The translations under genes were made by a program, and so were the position numbers. Below, piece after piece: positions 15,105-20,522 of a stretch of DNA of 20,522 nt. The stretch lies in the IMG/VR virus record IMGVR_UViG_3300028384_000520, positions 1-20,522 of that record; one strand, 5' to 3'. The notes under the pieces were generated by a model. The model was not told the DNA's origin and did not search any database. It worked only from the letters and a program-made list of their open reading frames with translations. Every line of letters begins with the position of its first letter. Positions within the stretch are counted from its first letter, which is position 1. Origin of the DNA: a virus.

Positions 15105-15318
15105 ACATGGTGTGGCCAACACGCTCTGGGTATTCAGGAGATTCGGTAACTTCAACAGTGTAAGCATCAAACTTTACACCGTCATCAAGCTCGCAACGAC
15201 CTTTGGCTACAACCTTGCCAACAAGGAAACGATCAGGGTAGTCAGGATCGTTCATTGGCTTGAAATCAAATGCTTTGATGGTGTCACCGATGTTTGCAGT
15301 AGTTTCGAATGTTTTCAT
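15010..15318 (-). CDS. Small conserved phage protein, C-terminus possibly altered
   Basis: A 102-residue protein starting at ATG 15318 with a GAGGA ribosome site 8 bases upstream. MKTFETTANIGDTIKAFDFK is followed by FLVGKVVAKGRCELDDGVK, YTVEVTESPEYPERVGHT and MYVPFEMF. These four pieces give a small beta-barrel-like protein of a type found in aquatic phages (N-terminal M-K-T-F-x-T-T-A-x-x-G-D, then a V-P-F-E end). After residue 78 the sequence is basic and lacks the usual short ending, and coding signal moves to another frame. So the last 20 or so residues may be a product of a frameshift or deletion. It has its own promoter-like sequence (15356-15383). Confidence 0.75.
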   Translation of the reverse strand: MKTFETTANIGDTIKAFDFKPMNDPDYPDRFLVGKVVAKGRCELDDGVKFDAYTVEVTESPEYPERVGHTMYVPFEMFLLRRSLGISLRGQEPQGLDQRRDH

Positions 15319-15355
15319 GTCGTTTTCCTCATCTGTTTATTGTTTCGACAGGGTT

Positions 15356-15383
15356 ATCTTACTACATACTCTTACCGTGTCAA
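15356..15383 (-). promoter_or_regulatory. Sigma-70-type promoter for the 15010-15318 gene
   Basis: A perfect TTGACA (15383-15378), 16-base spacer, then TAAGAT (15361-15356), four of six matches. The start would fall near 15349, about 30 bases before the gene start. It overlaps the last codons and stop of the primase-like gene upstream. Confidence 0.65.
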
Positions 15384-15790
15384 CAATTATTTTCTGCAAA
15401 TGCCAACTTTATTCCCTCTAGGCGATTGATGGCTAGCTTGTAGCGTTTCCACTCAGACAGCTTAGGCTCGTGACCATTGCTCTGTGCCTTCTCGTACATT
15501 CTGACGTACACGTCATCGCTCCACTGCTCGTCTAGCATCTTCGCTCGGTTTACTGCGACGCGATCGTAGTCGCCGCTATCCCGGAATAGTACTTTTGGCG
15601 ATAGTCCTAGCGAGTTGACAACGTCAATCCCCTTAGCGCCACAGGCAAAGCAGTGGCATAAAACCTTGCCATCCTTCTCTGCAATTGACATCGATGGGCT
15701 GCGATCTCCGTGAACTGGGCAACAGGCTGTCCACTTGTTAGTGCCTGTAGATTTGACCTTATCTAGCTGCGCCAGTATCTCTTCAACCAT
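15380..15790 (-). CDS. Stand-alone CHC2-type primase zinc finger protein
   Basis: A 136-residue protein. It has the zinc-binding pattern of DnaG-type primases in its first half: CPVHGDRSPSMSI with Cys24 and His27, then FACG with Cys47 and Cys50; extra Cys residues flank both (Cys23, Cys45). The spacing of the first pair (C-x2-H) and the later C-x2-C fits the CHC2 finger that reads template DNA for primer start. No TOPRIM or polymerising domain follows; the C-terminal half is a helical, Lys- and Glu-rich region. It begins within the helicase stop (8-base overlap), so the two are probably made together. It may recruit or guide a host or second phage primase, or be a regulator. Confidence 0.8.
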   Translation of the reverse strand: MVEEILAQLDKVKSTGTNKWTACCPVHGDRSPSMSIAEKDGKVLCHCFACGAKGIDVVNSLGLSPKVLFRDSGDYDRVAVNRAKMLDEQWSDDVYVRMYEKAQSNGHEPKLSEWKRYKLAINRLEGIKLAFAENNC

Positions 15791-17261
15791 TGTGCTTGCC
15801 CCTCGCCCACTTAATGTTGCTGTGTTTAATCCAATTCATCGTGTCATCACTGACAACGCCTGAGTCTCGTGCCTCTACCTTGTTTGGCCAGACTCCAAAG
15901 CGCTCCCGGTACTTGTTCAAAGCCCAACCGAGCTTGAACCCCTTTGATCTACCGTAGCGCTGCAGCTCACCGAGAAAGCGTGCCTTGTCCTCGTATGGCA
16001 TATCCCGGTTAGCCTTCTTCTTCTCTTTGACCTCTTCGAGAAGTGTACCGTCGGTCTCCATACGAGCCTCGATAGGTATCTCGTAGCCGCAACTGCAGCG
16101 TAACCCAACGAATGACTGGTAACACTGAGGGCAACTACGGGGTTTACTTTCCTTCTTTTCTTTGACCTGCTTTGCCTCGCTGAATGCCTTCTCGCCATCG
16201 TCTAGCTCTTCAGGCTCTAGCAGGTGTGGCATGCCTAGGCGCTCTAGGTTGCCTGCGTGATCGAGGTGTATTGCATACTCCTTGTCCGGAGCCATGCGCC
16301 AGATGCGGCCTGAGCGCTGTACAAAGCTGATCTGGCTAGAGCTTGGCTTGCAGTCGATCAAGCAACGGACAGACGGTGCGTCGTAGCCTGTGTTGAGTAA
16401 CTGGCTGCAGCTCAGGATCTTGAACTCACCGCGATCGTGTGCCTTGTAGAGCATTTCCCGCTCTTCCTCATCCATGTAACCGTCGATATGCTCAGCTGAG
16501 ATGCCTGCCTCTTGGAACATACCAACCATGAACTTGCTGTGAGCGATCGTCGGACAGAAGGCGATCGTCTGGCTATCCTCGCCATATTTCTGCCAGTTTT
16601 TGATGATGTCGCCGGCCAGAACCTTGTCATTTTCCATCCGCTTGCCAACGTGCTTAGGATCGAAGTCGCTGCCACCTGTTGCCAGTGCGCGACGTTTCAG
16701 ACCCTTCACATCAACAGATGCGCCGGCGTAATAGCGCACCGGGGTGAGAAAACCTAGATCCAGAAGCTGCTCAGCCGTGGATGGCACGACTAAATCGGTG
16801 TACCACTTGCCTAGCCCCTTGGAGAAAGGAGTGGCGCTCAGTCCTACGAATTTGACCTTGTTGTAGGACTCGAAGTATTTGGTCATGCTGTCATACAAAA
16901 CGTGCGCCTCGTCCACGACCGCAAAGTTGAACTCCAGTAGATTATGGCGTCTGGCCAGAGTCTGGATAGAACAGATCTGCACCATAGCACCAGGATTCCA
17001 CTTCCAGTGATTGCCTTGGATCACACCACACTCAATGCCTAGCTCGTCGAAAGTATCCAGTGCCTGTTGCACTAGCTTGATTCGATCGCAGATAAATACA
17101 CCTTTGATGCCCTTCTTGGCAGCTTCAGCAAGCATCCACGCTGCGACGCGTGTCTTGCCGAACGAGCATGGCGCTGCAAGCATTACGCGCTTGTGACCCT
17201 CTCTGAAGGAGTCCCGCAGCATTTCAATGGCTTCTTCTTGGTGTGGACGTAAACTAATCAT
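15783..17261 (-). CDS. SF2 DNA helicase with C-terminal zinc ribbon
   Basis: A 492-residue protein. Motif Q/I region LRPHQEEAIEML at 4-15; Walker A APCSFGKTR with Lys36; motif II DEAH at 117-120; motif III SATPF at 142-146; motif VI QRSGRIWR at 315-322. ResIII-like order, so a nucleic-acid translocase that uses ATP. A Cys4 ribbon follows at Cys377, Cys380, Cys389 and Cys391, after a charged linker. The last 90 residues are helical (KARFLGELQRYGRSKGFK) and basic, perhaps a DNA-binding tail. Start at ATG 17261 overlaps the previous gene by 8 bases and is preceded by GGGGG. It likely serves replication, recombination or fork restart, as UvsW-like enzymes do, but the exact role is not shown. Confidence 0.93.
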   Translation of the reverse strand: MISLRPHQEEAIEMLRDSFREGHKRVMLAAPCSFGKTRVAAWMLAEAAKKGIKGVFICDRIKLVQQALDTFDELGIECGVIQGNHWKWNPGAMVQICSIQTLARRHNLLEFNFAVVDEAHVLYDSMTKYFESYNKVKFVGLSATPFSKGLGKWYTDLVVPSTAEQLLDLGFLTPVRYYAGASVDVKGLKRRALATGGSDFDPKHVGKRMENDKVLAGDIIKNWQKYGEDSQTIAFCPTIAHSKFMVGMFQEAGISAEHIDGYMDEEEREMLYKAHDRGEFKILSCSQLLNTGYDAPSVRCLIDCKPSSSQISFVQRSGRIWRMAPDKEYAIHLDHAGNLERLGMPHLLEPEELDDGEKAFSEAKQVKEKKESKPRSCPQCYQSFVGLRCSCGYEIPIEARMETDGTLLEEVKEKKKANRDMPYEDKARFLGELQRYGRSKGFKLGWALNKYRERFGVWPNKVEARDSGVVSDDTMNWIKHSNIKWARGKHNG

Positions 17262-17550
17262 TAATGACCCCCTTTGCGTACATCTCGCCTTTCCTCACTT
17301 GGTATTCTTTTTGCGCTTGCTTGTGCATTGCGTCTAATTCTTCGTTAGAGAAGTGATTATTCTCTATCTCAACAAATGTGCGACCACCTAACTCAAATCG
17401 GTTCGCGTGAAATCCCCAAAAGTAGGGACTCTCACCTCTCAGGTATCCCACTGGGAATGACTCACCCTTGATGAAAAAGTATGCATGATTAGTGTTGTAA
17501 TCAACCGGACTCATCTTGGTTGTCTCTAGCTTTATCTTGTATTCGTTCAT
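17254..17550 (-). CDS. Small hypothetical early protein
   Basis: I choose ATG 17550, with AAGG 7 bases upstream, giving 98 residues; a TTG 15 bases earlier has no good ribosome site. The protein starts MNEYKIKLETTKMSPVDYNT and has an aromatic central part (NHAYFFIKGESFPVGYL, SPYFWGFHANRFEL) and a helical C-terminal half (SNEELDAMHKQAQKEYQVRK). No signal peptide or known motif. Its last eight bases overlap the helicase start, suggesting coupling. It is the first gene after the structured RNA region, and the RNA's last helix would lie just upstream of its ribosome site, so the RNA could control its translation. Confidence 0.72.
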   Translation of the reverse strand: MNEYKIKLETTKMSPVDYNTNHAYFFIKGESFPVGYLRGESPYFWGFHANRFELGGRTFVEIENNHFSNEELDAMHKQAQKEYQVRKGEMYAKGVIND

Positions 17551-17568
17551 CTTTGTGCCTTGCAATTC

Positions 17569-18056
17569 GGTTAGATCGGAGCAATTTGGGTGTAACTCAC
17601 CCTAACCCGCCTAAGCGAGCCGTAGTGAGTACCCTTGCAAAACGGCTGAGTCGTCGCTGCTTCGGGTGCAAGATCACTGGTACAAGCTCCTGCTGAGTCA
17701 GTTACGGCTGTTCGCGCCGCCTTCCTACGCCTGACTCCAATCTAGCTCTGCTACCACCGTAGGATTACTCCAGAATCGGCTCACTGCTAGATCACTCATT
17801 GCGTTGTGACAGGATTTGGGAAGATCCCTAGTGTTTAACGAGATAGGTGACTGCTTTACGCATGACCATGCTCGACCTGCCAACCCGGAAGGTGACGGTT
17901 GTCATCTAGGACGTTCTAGGGGAATGAGTGGGGTTGTATGTTAGTGATTACTAACGCTACAATGTGTTTCAGGACGTGCCGGAGTGCGTTACTCAGGAAC
18001 TCTTCTGAACTATCTCATTCCGGAACGCTAGGTGACTGGTAATCACCGTCCGGCAT
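17569..18056 (-). ncRNA. Large structured RNA candidate of unknown class
   Basis: About 490 bases without a gene that form a dense set of helices on the minus strand. Positions: 18049-18055 with 17977-17983 (7 pairs) closes a three-way junction holding 18043-18047/18031-18035 and 18024-18028/17986-17990, with linkers of only 1 and 2 bases. Next are 17958-17962 plus 17950-17955 with 17940-17945 plus 17934-17938 (11 pairs), 17897-17901/17881-17885, 17868-17871/17860-17863, 17825-17828/17818-17821, 17786-17792/17740-17746 (7 pairs), 17731-17737/17695-17701 (7 pairs, inner hairpin 17716-17719/17705-17708), 17679-17683 plus 17667-17672 with 17629-17639 (11 pairs), and 17602-17607/17569-17574 enclosing 17598-17601/17589-17592. 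Most bases lie in or beside a helix. I did not compute energies. Not tRNA, RNase P or tmRNA by eye. GOLLD, ROOL and OLE are large phage or bacterial RNAs to test against. Confidence 0.7.
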
Positions 18057-18062
18057 TGTTCT

Positions 18063-18091
18063 ACCTTAATGACGTTTCTCCTGCGCGTCAA
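18063..18091 (-). promoter_or_regulatory. Promoter candidate for the structured RNA
   Basis: TTGACG (18091-18086), a 17-base spacer and TAAGGT (18068-18063), with the -10 box overlapping the stop codon of the gene ending at 18066. The -35 has five of six matches, the -10 only three. Transcription would start near 18056, one or two bases before the first helix of the RNA. Confidence 0.5.
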
Positions 18092-18446
18092 TAACTTCCT
18101 TTCCAAGCATAGTAAGCCACTTACTCGGTGATACCGGGAAGCGTGCTGCAAACCTGTCCTGCAGGCTGTAGGCAGCGTCTACCATCTCTAAGCCAACATG
18201 GTAAGGCAGGTTCATGTGTGGCAGCTCAGTGTGGATCTCAGAGTTGTTAATAGCAGCATCTAAAATGCGCCACTCCAAAGCATTCTTAGAGTTGAACTCC
18301 ATCGACTCCCTGATGTCCTCACACAAAGCATCGACCTCCTCTTGTGACTCAAGAGGTAGCATTGCTTGGATCAGCTCAGGGCGTTGCAATGAGTGGATAA
18401 GTATTGCCCACTCCGATTCCATCAGGTGCATCATTTCTCTCGCCAA
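18066..18446 (-). CDS. Hypothetical early protein
   Basis: A helical, acidic protein of up to 126 residues, start ATG 18446. It overlaps the upstream gene by 16 bases; ATGs at 18434 and 18431 are alternatives, the latter with GAGAG 6 bases upstream and near the upstream stop, so the first four or five residues are uncertain. It has SEWAILIHSLQRPELIQAML, an acidic EEVDALCEDIRESMEF, and LPYHVGLEMVDAAYSLQDRF near residues 80-100, and ends KEVIDAQEKRH. No transmembrane span or domain is recognised. It is the last of three small genes that follow the 18843-18871 promoter. Confidence 0.7.
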   Translation of the reverse strand: MAREMMHLMESEWAILIHSLQRPELIQAMLPLESQEEVDALCEDIRESMEFNSKNALEWRILDAAINNSEIHTELPHMNLPYHVGLEMVDAAYSLQDRFAARFPVSPSKWLTMLGKEVIDAQEKRH

Positions 18447-18625
18447 TCATGGTAATCACGGTACATATCACGCTTTGCGCTTTCGTAAAGCATCTGCTTG
18501 TACGTTATTGGTTTGTCATCAATGTCGTTGATGATGTCAGCCAGATCATCCCTTATCTGAGCAGCATCATACTTTGGTTGGCATACCTTAGAGCAAAACC
18601 ATTGCTTAAATTTAGCAAACATCAT
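18431..18625 (-). CDS. Very small hypothetical protein
   Basis: A 64-residue protein starting MMFAKFKQWFCSKVCQ, with an amphipathic, basic first segment that may attach to a membrane or a partner, then DDLADIINDIDD (acidic) and a charged helical end DMYRDYHDWREK. The start overlaps the stop of the previous gene (ATGA), which supports a real gene. No function is recognised. Confidence 0.65.
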   Translation of the reverse strand: MMFAKFKQWFCSKVCQPKYDAAQIRDDLADIINDIDDKPITYKQMLYESAKRDMYRDYHDWREK

Positions 18626-18813
18626 AGATACTCCGTCTCCCCGGTAGCCACTTCTTCGATCTTGTAGATCTCAGTGTGCATACGGTTCTTGTTGATTTCT
18701 TGTGCCATTTTAAGAGCACCTGACATTGTCAAGCCACCCCAAGTCTTATCGTACTCAGCACAAGGGTATGGGTAATCTGCGCGTGGGCGCGTGTAAAAGC
18801 GATACATGTACAT
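18622..18813 (-). CDS. Very small hypothetical protein with strong ribosome site
   Basis: A 63-residue protein beginning MYMYRFYTRPRADYPYPCAE, then EYDKTWGGLTMSGALKMAQE and a charged, short-stranded end YKIEEVATGETEYL. A GGGAGG ribosome site sits 7 bases before ATG 18813, the strongest in this part, and a promoter lies just upstream, so this is the first gene of a small transcript. The stop overlaps the next start by four bases. The aromatic N-terminal strand and following helix recall small phage proteins that bind a partner, but I recognise no family. Confidence 0.75.
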   Translation of the reverse strand: MYMYRFYTRPRADYPYPCAEYDKTWGGLTMSGALKMAQEINKNRMHTEIYKIEEVATGETEYL

Positions 18814-18842
18814 CGGTTGACCTCCCTAATAAGTACAATGTA

Positions 18843-18871
18843 AAGATAGGCTATCTAACTGTCAGCGTCAA
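18843..18871 (-). promoter_or_regulatory. Promoter with a palindrome over its -10 box
   Basis: TTGACG (18871-18866), a 17-base spacer, then TATCTT (18848-18843), four of six matches. A perfect 6-1-6 inverted repeat, AGATAGGCTATCT at 18844-18856, covers the -10 and would suit a dimeric repressor. The start would be near 18836, about 20 bases before the ATG at 18813. Confidence 0.6.
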
Positions 18872-19075
18872 CTATTTTCTTCTCAATCCGTAACCTTTTA
18901 GTAAAGATTTGCTTAATCCGTTTTAGATACTCGATGTCATAGCGTCTGATCTCACTCGTCTCTTCCAAGATCCTGACCTTTTCTTCGCCGATCCGTCTAA
19001 TAAGATTAATCCGATACTCGACGATGTTTCCGCTTTTGTGGAATCCGATACTCGACGATGTTTCCGCTTTTGTGG
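18855..19075 (-). pseudogene. ninG: Out-of-frame C-terminal part of ninG
   Basis: From 19041 to 18855 a different frame continues what ninG should encode: [10 protein letters not shown] is followed by [18 protein letters not shown], then a helical EYLKRIKQIF and a basic end. This matches the C-terminal arrangement of lambda NinG (V-P-Y-R-x-x-L-I-x-R-I-G). If one copy of the 34-bp duplication is removed, the frames join and give about 203 residues, close to the lambda protein (204). As the sequence stands, this part has no start of its own and is not translated unless by a frameshift. Confidence 0.8.
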
Positions 19076-19500
19076 TTATTGCAGACCGAGCACTGCTTGT
19101 GCACATTCCAAGTGTTATAGCGAATCTCAGGCGCCGCTGCGGTCGTTCTGTAATGGCCGGCATGATATTGACCTTGGTGATCTCTGCCACAGCTGATGCA
19201 CGGCTTATCCCTGTCTCGCCACCGTATCCAAGCGTTAAACGCTGTCTGCGCCTCCCTAGCCCACATAGATCGCGTCTTCATCCTATCTAGCTGCTCTTTT
19301 GTGTCTTGGCGTATGGCTTTGCGTACAGCTTTCTGGCCTGCTTCTGATTTAGTAAAAGCAACCAAGTGCTCAACAGAGCAAAAAGCCCGCAGGCCGCCGC
19401 GAACGGCTGACTCTGCAGGCACTTTCTTTTTGCAATAAGCGCAGCGTCTATTCTTGCTCTTCACACCACTTATCCGGCACGTCCTGATAGCTTGCGCCAT
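19006..19500 (-). CDS. ninG: NinG-like nuclease/recombination protein, shortened by a frameshift
   Basis: The 164-residue reading frame matches phage NinG. It has a first zinc-binding part with Cys20-Cys23 and Cys41 (CAYC, FCS), a [21 protein letters not shown] segment and [12 protein letters not shown] near residues 134-145, the Cys and His pattern of its HNH-like fold. NinG acts in recombination and DNA handling in lambda-like phages. The last 11 residues ([11 protein letters not shown]) are encoded by the second copy of the 34-bp repeat in the wrong frame. The start overlaps the upstream gene by 53 bases and has no good ribosome site; GTG at 19464 is another choice. The HNH part stays intact, so some activity could remain. 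Confidence 0.85.
   Translation of the reverse strand: MAQAIRTCRISGVKSKNRRCAYCKKKVPAESAVRGGLRAFCSVEHLVAFTKSEAGQKAVRKAIRQDTKEQLDRMKTRSMWAREAQTAFNAWIRWRDRDKPCISCGRDHQGQYHAGHYRTTAAAPEIRYNTWNVHKQCSVCNNHKSGNIVEYRIPQKRKHRRVSD
19008..19075. repeat. Exact 34-bp tandem duplication
   Basis: Copies at 19008-19041 and 19042-19075 are identical and directly adjacent, and flanking bases differ, so the unit is exactly 34. As 34 is not a multiple of three it shifts ninG. Confidence 0.97.
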
Positions 19501-19660
19501 CGATAATGTTGATCACTGTGGTGTGGCCTATGCCGTACCTAGCAGCAATGTTTGCCACTGAGTAGACATCAGCCAGTCCACGATAGTGCAAACGCTTGCG
19601 GTTCAGGCAACGGATCTCGTCTACCTGCTCATTTGTTAACTTGCGATTGCCTTTAGGCAC
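19448..19660 (-). CDS. Small helix-turn-helix protein
   Basis: A 70-residue protein starting at GTG 19660 with a perfect AAGGAGG ribosome site 6 bases upstream. It begins [17 protein letters not shown] after a basic MPKGNRK, and its [20 protein letters not shown] at about 35-54 is a helix-turn-helix of the resolvase/homeodomain-like kind, as in small phage proteins of this form. A DNA-binding regulator is plausible. It overlaps the upstream gene by 8 bases and ninG by 53. No partner domain is visible. Confidence 0.8.
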   Translation of the reverse strand: MPKGNRKLTNEQVDEIRCLNRKRLHYRGLADVYSVANIAARYGIGHTTVINIIDGASYQDVPDKWCEEQE

Positions 19661-19931
19661 CTTGTTCCTCCTTGAGCAAAACAGACTCTAATCGATCCGC
19701 AATATCCCTTAACTTATCTATCACATCTGCGTGATACCACGAGTCTTCAGGATCAGCATCTATAGCCTTTACGACTATCTCTTCCAAACTCCAAGAGTTA
19801 TGGAACATGAAGCACTCACAGTCAGGTCTGTAAGCGTAAACAGAAATATTTCCTGCTTCGCCATCCCACTCGCATTCAAATTCGTATTCAAGCTGCGATG
19901 AAGTCATCAAACGTTTTCTATTATTTATCAT
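19653..19931 (-). CDS. Small acidic hypothetical protein
   Basis: A 92-residue acidic protein. Start ATG 19931 overlaps the NinB stop (ATGA), with GAGAGG upstream. SSQLEYEFECEWDGEAGNIS and VYAYRPDCECFMFHNSWSL are followed by an acidic helical SLEEIVVKAIDADPEDSWYH and a helical end KLRDIADRLESVLL. The strand-then-helix layout suggests a small alpha/beta protein. I do not recognise a family. Confidence 0.72.
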   Translation of the reverse strand: MINNRKRLMTSSQLEYEFECEWDGEAGNISVYAYRPDCECFMFHNSWSLEEIVVKAIDADPEDSWYHADVIDKLRDIADRLESVLLKEEQGA

Positions 19932-20368
19932 CTATTTTGCCTCTCCATTAGCTTCATGTACTCACTATCTTCAGGGTGCGGCAGGTAAACGCCGACCTCT
20001 GTACCCCAGACATCGATCTGGGTCATGTAGTGGTGCATCTCACCTTTATCCAATTTAGCTGTTGACCTCAAAATATCCTTTAGCTCAGTTTTTCCTATGG
20101 TCTTGCTCTCGTAACCGAGGAACTTGTGACGCATCAGATCGTGCATGTCATCTTTTGACCATTCTGAGCCATCCTTAGCTCGTTTATTGAACGATTCAGA
20201 TAGCGTTGCCATCCACATCCAATAAAGACCATTCTGGCTAAGGGAGCGATTGCTGCCGGCTGACCATTCGATCTTGATAAAACCGTGATCAGCGATAGCA
20301 GCAGCACACTCCTTAAAGATAGAGGTCAGGTACTCGCGACTAGCGCAAATGTGCTGACCTTTTTGCAT
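19928..20368 (-). CDS. ninB: NinB-like recombination protein
   Basis: A 146-residue protein. Its SAGSNRSLSQNGLYWMWMAT (about 36-55) is the family mark of NinB (R-S-L-x-Q-N-x-x-x-W). Later come a helical KDDMHDLMRHKFLGYESKT, a Leu-Lys-rich helix, and GEMHHYMTQIDVWGTEVGVYL with a PHPED end, as in other NinB-like proteins. NinB binds single-stranded DNA and helps phage recombination (lambda Orf). The start (ATG 20368) overlaps the upstream stop by one base. It is in one operon with NinG, as in lambda, though two small genes separate them. The similarity is to the family, not to lambda NinB in detail. Confidence 0.78.
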   Translation of the reverse strand: MQKGQHICASREYLTSIFKECAAAIADHGFIKIEWSAGSNRSLSQNGLYWMWMATLSESFNKRAKDGSEWSKDDMHDLMRHKFLGYESKTIGKTELKDILRSTAKLDKGEMHHYMTQIDVWGTEVGVYLPHPEDSEYMKLMERQNR

Positions 20369-20522
20369 TACGACTCCACGTTCTTGATCTGAGCCAGAGC
20401 CTCACTAAAGTGATTCTCAATGCTGTTGAAGTACTTACCCTTAGTTGGGTAAAACTTACGCAACGTCATGATGGCCATGGCGCAGTGATGGAACATGGTC
20501 GAGTAGACCGGGTGATGCGGTA
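20368..20522 (-). CDS. C-terminal part of an unknown gene
   Basis: An open frame enters from the right edge and ends with TAA at 20370-20368, whose last A is the first base of the NinB ATG. The visible 50 residues end in HFSEALAQIKNVES and contain an aromatic, basic segment LRKFYPTKGKYFNS. The family cannot be told from this end; the place before NinB suits a recombination or single-strand-binding gene, but that is only a guess. Confidence 0.75.
   Translation of the reverse strand, partial: PHHPVYSTMFHHCAMAIMTLRKFYPTKGKYFNSIENHFSEALAQIKNVES

Noticed and set aside
17566-18065. tRNA genes or a tRNA cluster
   Set aside because: No TTC-R-A T-loop with matching arms on either strand; helix spacing does not fit cloverleaves.
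17566-18065. Group I or group II self-splicing intron
   Set aside because: None of the core elements I know (group I P, Q, R, S sequences; group II domain V) is visible, and the flanking frames do not join into one gene.
18450-18459. Ten-base match (TGGTAATCAC) to 18037-18046 as a regulatory repeat
   Set aside because: One short match inside a coding region is likely chance.

Overview
The window is part of a tailed double-stranded DNA phage genome (Caudoviricetes), free or integrated. Every gene I can support lies on the minus strand, so it reads from right to left. The tail proteins belong to families frequent in aquatic phage metagenomes: a long S74-chaperone fibre, glycine-rich adhesins, a C1q-like domain protein and a DUF7936-like protein. 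NinB and NinG resemble those of lambda-like phages. These point to a phage of an aquatic bacterium, probably a proteobacterium, but the host is not shown by the sequence. I see no integrase, repressor, lysis gene, portal or capsid gene here.

Right part (20522 to 14808), early/middle module. In order of transcription: the end of an unknown gene, ninB, two small genes (one a helix-turn-helix protein), ninG (frameshifted by an exact 34-bp tandem duplication), a promoter with a palindrome over its -10 box, three small hypothetical genes, a gene-free stretch of about 490 bases (17569-18056) that folds into many consistent stems and is probably a large structured RNA, a small hypothetical gene, an SF2 helicase with a zinc ribbon, a stand-alone CHC2 primase zinc finger, a further promoter, and two small genes that meet at an odd junction. 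NinB/NinG suggest recombination, and the helicase and zinc-finger protein suggest replication or repair.

Boundary (14733 to 14694). A strong intrinsic terminator closes the early module. A possible promoter overlapping it would start the late operon.

Left part (14662 to 1), late module. terS and terL are followed by a small gene, a 702-residue protein with an N-terminal ADP-ribosyltransferase-like domain, a head-tail adaptor, a small tail-associated protein, and a long set of fibre and adhesin genes: the 1003-residue S74 fibre, a DUF7936-like protein, two glycine-rich paralogues separated by two repeat-bearing fibre proteins, a large tail protein, a C1q-like protein, a small conserved phage protein, and two Gly/Gln/Ala-rich virion-type proteins, the last cut by the window edge. 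Genes overlap or abut by a few bases almost throughout, suggesting one translationally coupled late operon.

The most interesting item is the 17.6-18.06 kb structured RNA. A promoter-like sequence would start transcription within a base or two of its first helix, which closes a tight three-way junction. I could not match it to a known class by eye.
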